Assembly: GCA_043806315.1 (NCBI GenBank)
Contig: JAZDHF010000222.1
Location: 1-36,821 of the forward strand
Direction: 5' to 3'
DNA: 36,821 nucleotides
From: SBAX01 sp043806315
Lineage (GTDB): Bacteria > Planctomycetota > Phycisphaerae > UBA1845
Positions 31,604 to 36,821 of this stretch are shown here, piece after piece; positions within the stretch are counted from its first letter, which is position 1, and the number at the start of each line of letters is the position of its first letter. The notes beneath the pieces were generated by a model that ran no database searches, was not told where the DNA came from, and saw only the letters and a program-made list of their open reading frames with translations. A program made the translations under genes and the position numbers.

Positions 31604-33196
31604 ATGGAAACGAAACAATCTCACGCCGCCCATTCGGCTCGCGGAGGAACAACCGGCTTCCTGCGCGAGTTGGGTTTTCTCGATTCGACGATGATCGTCG
31701 CCGGGTCGATGATCGGCTCGGGCATTTTCGTCGTCCCGGCCGACATCGCCCGCAACGTCGGGGCCGGCGGGTGGCTGATCCTCGCCTGGGTGGTCACGGG
31801 GTTGCTCACCGTCGCCGCAGCGCTCGCCTACGGAGAGCTGGCGGCCATGATGCCCCACGCCGGCGGGCAGTACGTTTACCTTCGCGAGTCGTATTCGCCG
31901 CTGTGGGGGTTTCTCTACGGCTGGACGCTGTTCCTCGTCATCCAAAGCGGCACGATTGCGGCCGTCGCCGTCGCGTTCGCCCGGTATCTGGGCGTCCTTG
32001 TGCCGGCGATCTCGCCGACGGCGTGGATCATCAAACCGATTAACCTCTCCGCAAGCTACGCGGTCAGCCTCTCTGTGCAGCAACTGATCGCCGTGTTGAT
32101 GGTCGCTGTGTTGACGTACCTCAACACGCGGGGGATCCGCCTCGGCAAGCTCATCCAGAACACATTTACGGTGACGAAAACGCTCTCCCTCGCGGCCCTC
32201 GTGGTGCTCGGCCTGGTCATCGCCGCCGCGGGTTCCGCGGTTTCGGCGAACTTCGCCGACTTTTGGACCCCACGCGGGGTAGCCACGATCAAGCCCGACC
32301 TGTCGTTCGTGTCGGGGATCTCCGCTACGGACGGCGCCTACGGGCTGTTCATCGCCCTCTGCGTGGCCCAAGTAGGCTCGTTATTCTCATCCGACGCCTG
32401 GAACAACATCACGTTCACGGCGGGTGAGGTGAAGAACCCTCGCCGCAACATCGCCCTCTCGATGGCAGCGGGAACGGGGATCGTCACCATTCTATATGTG
32501 CTGGCGAACGTGGCCTATCTCATCCTGCTCCCGTTTGACGGGATTCAATCGGCCCCGGATGATCGGGTCGCGGCGGCGGCGTTGGGACGAATCTTCGGCG
32601 ACGCCGGGGCGGTCGTCATGGCCGTCGCGATCATGATCTCGACCTTCGGCTGCAACAACGGATTGGTGCTCGCCGGGGCGCGGGTTTATTATGCGATGGC
32701 CCGCGACGGGCTCTTTTTCAGGGCGACGGGGAAGTTGAACGCCCACCACGTTCCGGCGGTGGGATTGGTGTTGCAGGGTGTCTGGACGGCGATGTTGGTG
32801 CTTCCAAGAACCCGACTGCGGGATGCCACCGGGGCTTACCAGATCGATCCCGCCACCGGGGCCGAGCAGTATGGGAATCTCTATAGTAACCTCCTCGATT
32901 ACGTGATTTTTTCGGCGGTGCTGTTCTACGTGTTGACCATCGTGGGGTTGTTCATTCTGCGACGAACGCGACCGGACGCGGAGCGGCCGTACCGGGCCTT
33001 CGGGTATCCGCTCGTGCCCGCGCTGTACATCGCCGGGGCCAGCGCCATTATGGTCGTGTTGATGGTCTACAAGACGCAGACGACATGGCCCGGACTCGTG
33101 CTCGTACTGACGGGCGTGCCGGCGTACTTGATCTGGAAGAGGCTCGGCGCGCCTCCTTCGCAGCGTGAGTTCGACGAAGCGCCGATGAACGGCTGA
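31604..33196 (+). CDS. APC-family amino acid permease
   Basis: 530 residues from ATG 31604 (METKQSHAAHSARGG), with AGGGGGAGG at about 31580-31589; an ATG at 31559 is possible. The first helix holds GSMIGSGIFVVPADIARNVG, the substrate-binding unwound helix of APC transporters. GELAAMMPHAGGQYVYLRES follows, and ~12 helices are visible. FTAGEVKNPRRNIALSM is the conserved loop of amino acid/polyamine members. A long polar loop (residues ~405-435, GAYQIDPATGAEQYGNLYSN) between late helices is unusual. It moves an amino acid or amine across the cytoplasmic membrane; the exact substrate is unknown. Confidence 0.93.
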   Translation: METKQSHAAHSARGGTTGFLRELGFLDSTMIVAGSMIGSGIFVVPADIARNVGAGGWLILAWVVTGLLTVAAALAYGELAAMMPHAGGQYVYLRESYSPLWGFLYGWTLFLVIQSGTIAAVAVAFARYLGVLVPAISPTAWIIKPINLSASYAVSLSVQQLIAVLMVAVLTYLNTRGIRLGKLIQNTFTVTKTLSLAALVVLGLVIAAAGSAVSANFADFWTPRGVATIKPDLSFVSGISATDGAYGLFIALCVAQVGSLFSSDAWNNITFTAGEVKNPRRNIALSMAAGTGIVTILYVLANVAYLILLPFDGIQSAPDDRVAAAALGRIFGDAGAVVMAVAIMISTFGCNNGLVLAGARVYYAMARDGLFFRATGKLNAHHVPAVGLVLQGVWTAMLVLPRTRLRDATGAYQIDPATGAEQYGNLYSNLLDYVIFSAVLFYVLTIVGLFILRRTRPDAERPYRAFGYPLVPALYIAGASAIMVVLMVYKTQTTWPGLVLVLTGVPAYLIWKRLGAPPSQREFDEAPMNG

Positions 33197-33289
33197 CCGC
33201 GGCGCGGTCAGGTTGGAAAGGGTCGTGCCTCCGTCGCGCGGGACGGAGCGATACGCACCGCCCGTGTTTACGTCGAAGTGGAGAGCTTG

Positions 33290-34921
33290 ATGACGCAGAA
33301 GAAGGAACAGTGGAGCAGTCGGCTCGGGGTGATTCTGGCCGTCTCGGGCTCAGCGGTGGGGATCGGCAACTTCCTTCGCTTTCCGGGTAACGTGGCCGAG
33401 AACGGCGGGGGAGCGTTCATGATCCCTTACTTTTGCGCCCTGATCTTTCTCGCTGTACCGCTTTGCTGGGCGGAATGGGCGATGGGCAAATACGGCGGCG
33501 AGCACGGGTTCCATTCATACCCGGCGATTTTTGGATTGATAGGCCGGCATCCGTTCTGGCGATACATGGGCGTAATCGCTCTCGTGGTGCCGATTGTCGT
33601 CTTTATGTACTACATCCTAATTGAGGCGTGGTGCCTGGGATACGCCTGGAGTTACCTCACGGGGGCGATCGACCTTGGAACCGATTCCTCACAATATACG
33701 ACTGCCAGTGATGCGTTTTTCAAATCGTACGTCGGTCAGGAGCAGAACGGCGCCGTCCTTCAAGGAATCAGCAAGAGCGTTGTCTTCTGGATGCTCGTGC
33801 TCGCATTCAACTTTTGGATTATCTATCGTGGAGTAACCAAGGGAATCGAGTCTTTCTGCAATGTGGCCATGCCGCTCATGACCGTCCTTGGAGTGGTCGT
33901 CTTGTTCCGCGTGCTCACACTGGGGACCCCCGATCCATCCCATCCTGAACGAAGCATTCTTGGCGGTCTCGGTTTTATGTGGAATCCCAAGCCTATGGTG
34001 GAAGGGGGGTCCTCGTGGGGAGCACTGGCTAATCCCAAGGTTTGGCTGGCCGCGGCTGGACAAATCTTCTTCACGCTGTCGATAGGCTTCGGCGTGATTT
34101 GCAACTATGCAAGTTACCTCAAAAAGGATGACGATGTCGTTCTTTCTGGAATGGCGGCCACGGCCACGAACGAGGTTTCCGAGGTCTGTTTGGGCGGTTT
34201 AATCACGATCCCAGCCGCGTTCGTGTTCCTTGGCGCAACGGGCTTGATGGCTTCGCTTGGATCCACTTTCGACCTCGGCTTTCGGGTTTTACCCGTCGTT
34301 TTTATGCACATGCCGGCTGGACGGTTTTTCGGGTTTATCTGGTTCTTCATGCTTTTCCTTGCAGCAATCTGCAGTTCGCTTTCCATGCTCCAGCCCGCCA
34401 TCGCCTTTCTCGAAGAAGGACTCCGAATCGGCCGCAGGGCATCCTGTGCGATTTTGGGACTCGTCACAGTGCCGGGCTGTTTGTTTGTGATTTATTTCAG
34501 CAAGGGTCTCACGGCCCTCGGGACTATCGATTTTTGGGTGGGCAGCCTGTTGGTGTTCATCTTGGCGACGCTGGAAGTCATCTTATTCGCGTGGGTTTTC
34601 GGCGCAGAGCGCGGTACCGAGTATGCAAAACAGGGGGCCCAGATGAAACTTCCACGCGTATTTGCGTTCACGATCCGCTACATTTCGCCGACCTATCTTC
34701 TAATCGTGTTCGGGCTGTGGGCCTATTACAATCTCCCCGATGAAATCAAGGGTTTCGGTGAGAGTTCGGTCAAACTCTACAGCGTTCTGATTATCTCTGC
34801 GGTCGCGGTTTTTCTTGTGATGCTGATTCAGATCGCGGGCAAGACGTGGCGAGTGGAAGGGCGCGATCAAGCGACAGCCGCATCGAGAACGGAGTTTGGG
34901 AAAACAGGCAGCGAGGTTTGA
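33290..34921 (+). CDS. Neurotransmitter:sodium symporter (NSS) family transporter
   Basis: 543 residues from ATG 33290, with GGAGAG four bases before it. Helix 1 shows the sodium site GSAVGIGNFLRFPGNVAENG, followed by GGGAFMIPYFCALIFLAVPL and WAEWAMGKYGGEHGF. About 12 helices are present. It should import an amino acid with Na+. The gene directly precedes a 55-residue membrane protein, as in MetP-MetS type systems. Codon usage looks lower in GC than in the APC gene before it, which may mean a separate origin. Confidence 0.95.
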   Translation: MTQKKEQWSSRLGVILAVSGSAVGIGNFLRFPGNVAENGGGAFMIPYFCALIFLAVPLCWAEWAMGKYGGEHGFHSYPAIFGLIGRHPFWRYMGVIALVVPIVVFMYYILIEAWCLGYAWSYLTGAIDLGTDSSQYTTASDAFFKSYVGQEQNGAVLQGISKSVVFWMLVLAFNFWIIYRGVTKGIESFCNVAMPLMTVLGVVVLFRVLTLGTPDPSHPERSILGGLGFMWNPKPMVEGGSSWGALANPKVWLAAAGQIFFTLSIGFGVICNYASYLKKDDDVVLSGMAATATNEVSEVCLGGLITIPAAFVFLGATGLMASLGSTFDLGFRVLPVVFMHMPAGRFFGFIWFFMLFLAAICSSLSMLQPAIAFLEEGLRIGRRASCAILGLVTVPGCLFVIYFSKGLTALGTIDFWVGSLLVFILATLEVILFAWVFGAERGTEYAKQGAQMKLPRVFAFTIRYISPTYLLIVFGLWAYYNLPDEIKGFGESSVKLYSVLIISAVAVFLVMLIQIAGKTWRVEGRDQATAASRTEFGKTGSEV

Positions 34922-34923
34922 AG

Positions 34924-35091
34924 ATGATTTCGTACGAACTCACCACCGCGGGATGGGTTTTCATGCTCGTTTCGTGTGGCTCGATGGTCATTTGGACGGC
35001 GTGGTGCTACTTCAGGGTTCTGACGACGCCGGCCACCGGCGAGCATATGCACGCTGCCCTGGACATCGACACGCACGATTTGGATACGTGA
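34924..35091 (+). CDS. MetS-like NSS transporter small subunit
   Basis: 55 residues from ATG 34924, two bases after the transporter stop, with GAGG upstream. A single membrane helix (AGWVFMLVSCGSMVIWTAWC) is followed by YFRVLTTP, then a His/Asp-rich tail. Size, helix and position match the small subunits that accompany bacterial NSS transporters (as in MetPS). It is probably needed for full transport. Confidence 0.85.
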   Translation: MISYELTTAGWVFMLVSCGSMVIWTAWCYFRVLTTPATGEHMHAALDIDTHDLDT

Positions 35092-35484
35092 TATGGGTCC
35101 CGCGTTCGGGCTGCGCGATCGGGTCGCTTCCGCTTCCGGGTCTGCTTGCGCCGTGGGTCAGGGTCGTGCGGCTCGTGTGAACGGCGCATAGATCTTTTCG
35201 CCGCCGTGGCCGGGCCCCGTCACCGGCGGATCGTCGCCACGAAAACGCGCTCCAGATTCAGCTTGCCAACGCCCGCGGGGTCGTGCTAGTCTACGGTCCT
35301 TGGCGCGGGTGGGGACGGCGGAACGTCCCGCGGGTCTGAAGCATTCCGCGACGGTCGGGGATGGGTTGAAGCGACGGTCGGCTTGCCATCCATGCGTCGA
35401 TCCCGGCGCACCGGGACCGTAGCCCGTGTAGACTATGCGTCGAAATGATCTGACGAGGGTTCTTTTTACAGAGGTGATTCAAGC
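35092..35484. other. Intergenic region upstream of hppA
   Basis: This 393-base gap has no convincing gene. It contains the inverted pair TAGTCTAC (35287-35294) / GTAGACTA (35428-35435), whose second arm includes a TAGACT -10-like box, and CCCGG-style GC hairpins around 35401-35415. The ribosome site GAGGTG precedes the hppA start. A promoter for hppA is probably here but not defined. Confidence 0.35.
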
Positions 35485-36821
35485 GTGAAGCGACTTCCAC
35501 TTCCGGTGTTGGTGTTACTGACGTTCGGTTTCCTGGGCGGTGCGGCCTGGCTCAATGCGAGCGACCCGCAGACGGGAACGCTCCCCGCCGCCTCGACCGT
35601 CCCCGCAGCGGGACACGGCGCCTCCGGCGTGACCCTCTGGGAACCGCTGGTCAGCGACAAGTTCGAGACGTACGAGAAGATCGCGTTGATCGCGAACGTG
35701 TTCGTGGCCATCGCCGGGCTTGTGTACGCACTGATGCTCGTCGGGCAGGTGCGAAACGCCCCCCAGGGCACCCCGCGGATGCAGGAGATCGCACTGGCCG
35801 TCCGGGAGGGCGCCAACGCCTATCTCTATAGGCAGTTTCGTGTCGTGGCGATTTTGATCGCGGTGATCACGGTCGTCCTCTTCTTCACGGCCAAGGCATC
35901 GGGAGCCGTGCCGGAAATCGCGTGGGGGCGGGCGATCGCGTTCCTCGTCGGCTCGACCTTCTCCGCGACGGTCGGGTTTGTCGGAATGCGCTTGGCGACG
36001 ACCGGCAACCTTCGGGTTGCGACGGCCGCCAAGGACAGCTTCGGCCGGGCGTTGCAGCTTGGATACCGCACCGGAACGATCACGGGAATGCTCACCGACG
36101 GTCTGGGCCTGCTCGGTGGATCGATCATCTTCCTGGTCTACGGTGAGCGCGCCTATGAGGCCCTGCTGGGGTTCGGATTCGGCGGGACTCTGCTCGCGCT
36201 GTTCATGCGTGTGGGCGGCGGAATCTACACCAAGGCCGCCGACGTCGGGGCCGACCTCGTGGGCAAGCTCGAAGCCGGCATTCCTGAGGACGATCCGCGC
36301 AACGCCGCGACCATCGCCGACAACGTCGGCGACAACGTCGGCGACTGCGCCGGTATGGCCGCCGACATCTTCGAGTCCTACGAGGTCACGATCGTCGCCG
36401 CCATGATCCTCGGCCTCGCCACCTTTGGCCACAAGGGCGTCATCTTCCCCTTGCTGGTGCGCGGCATCGGCGTGCTGGGGTCGATCATCAGCACCTACAC
36501 CGTCAAGGCAGGGCCCAACGACACGTCGGACACGGCCCTGAAGAGCGTCCACCGCGGCTTCTGGATCGGCTCGCTGATCTCGATCGCCGGGTTTGCGATC
36601 CTCGGCTGGTTCTACCTGCGCTTCGACCCCATGGTGAACATGCTGCGGGGTGCAAGCGCCGAGGACCTCGTCAAGTTCCCCCTCACGCTCCCGGCCAACC
36701 TGCCGGTCTGGGCCAACTTCGGCGTGGCGGGCCTCGACATGCGGCCGGCCATCGCATGCCTGATCGGCATCTTCCTGGCCGTCGCCCTCAACAAGGTGAC
36801 GTCCTACTACACCCACACCAC
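35485..36821 (+). CDS. hppA: Membrane-bound pyrophosphatase, 5' part (runs off right edge)
   Basis: 445 codons from GTG 35485, with GAGGTG upstream; the frame is open to the end of the window. It couples pyrophosphate hydrolysis to H+ or Na+ pumping across the membrane. The active-site region reads GGGIYTKAADVGADLVGKLE, then AGIPEDDPRNAATIADNVGD and NVGDCAGMAADIFESYE, carrying the Asp and Lys residues that hold Mg-pyrophosphate. An N-terminal signal-like helix and an Ala/Pro-rich linker (residues ~1-50) precede the usual first helix. The Ala/Lys position that tells K+-dependent from K+-independent enzymes, and the last helices, lie outside the window. Confidence 0.95.
   Translation, partial: MKRLPLPVLVLLTFGFLGGAAWLNASDPQTGTLPAASTVPAAGHGASGVTLWEPLVSDKFETYEKIALIANVFVAIAGLVYALMLVGQVRNAPQGTPRMQEIALAVREGANAYLYRQFRVVAILIAVITVVLFFTAKASGAVPEIAWGRAIAFLVGSTFSATVGFVGMRLATTGNLRVATAAKDSFGRALQLGYRTGTITGMLTDGLGLLGGSIIFLVYGERAYEALLGFGFGGTLLALFMRVGGGIYTKAADVGADLVGKLEAGIPEDDPRNAATIADNVGDNVGDCAGMAADIFESYEVTIVAAMILGLATFGHKGVIFPLLVRGIGVLGSIISTYTVKAGPNDTSDTALKSVHRGFWIGSLISIAGFAILGWFYLRFDPMVNMLRGASAEDLVKFPLTLPANLPVWANFGVAGLDMRPAIACLIGIFLAVALNKVTSYYTHT

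Noticed and set aside
31136..32371. A 411-codon minus-strand frame reading into the antitoxin
   Set aside because: Only its last 70 codons are real (the antitoxin from ATG 31348); the remainder is antisense to the APC permease.
35287..35435. TAGTCTAC/GTAGACTA inverted pair as an operator
   Set aside because: Only 8 bp arms 133 bases apart; expected by chance in a gap of this size.
35515..36816. A 433-codon minus-strand frame opposite hppA
   Set aside because: hppA motifs on the plus strand are unmistakable; the antisense product is Asp/Glu/His/Arg-rich and featureless.

Overview
The window is GC-rich, gene-dense bacterial DNA. It most likely comes from a planctomycete (Planctomycetota, perhaps a Phycisphaerae-like or uncultured lineage). 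The reasons are: an extracellular protein with repeated GACC cysteine modules and a C-terminal IPTL-type sorting tail (IPTVSQWG); a secreted protein with dockerin-like calcium-loop repeats; a lipoprotein that fuses a sulfatase-fold domain to TPRs; a split HEAT/TPR-rich secreted proteome; a signal-peptide-bearing membrane pyrophosphatase; and many short palindromic and direct repeats between genes. No rRNA, tRNA, CRISPR array or replication origin was seen. The placement is by pattern recognition only.

Layout. 1-1173 (-) is the start of a dockerin-like secreted protein that runs off the left edge, with a good promoter. 1678-3028 (+) holds two membrane-anchored proteins of unknown role. 3148-5030 (-) carries a lower-GC PIN-like (DUF4935) protein and a retropepsin-like protease, with repeat DNA around both. 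5315-7237 (-) is dnaK, divergent from a tandem-ACT protein and a probably truncated membrane protein (7502-8369). Next come a fossil winged-helix fragment, a DUF1624 membrane acyltransferase-like gene, a DUF5615 toxin with a frameshifted DUF433 antitoxin, and purF (8376-12083, mostly -). A decayed IS5-type transposase separates purF from the TPR sulfatase-fold lipoprotein (12643-15258), which is followed by an Lnt-like membrane domain and the large GACC/IPTL protein (16430-19099), closed by a clear terminator.

19226-19600 is a non-coding array of seven perfect hairpins. After it come a small protein coupled to a TIM-barrel-like protein, convergent with a 714-residue unknown protein; then scpB, a decayed ISKra4-type transposase, ispD and a PEBP-family protein. 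26686-29629 (-) holds a small dimeric alpha/beta-barrel protein, a large secreted HEAT-repeat protein and a tiny Tyr/Asp-rich secreted protein. DUF502 lies at 29859-30710. A MazEF-type toxin-antitoxin pair follows, bracketed by near-identical 46-47 bp direct repeats. The right end has an APC transporter, an NSS transporter with its MetS-like small subunit, and the 5' part of hppA.

Housekeeping functions (chaperone, purine and isoprenoid synthesis, chromosome segregation, proton/sodium-pumping pyrophosphatase) are scattered singly rather than in classical operons. Several genes appear to have a -10 box only 5-9 bases before the start codon, suggesting leaderless transcripts. The most unusual items are the GACC/IPTL surface protein, the sulfatase-fold protein with Thr at the formylglycine position, the hairpin array, and the toxin whose antitoxin is frameshifted by a CT duplication.
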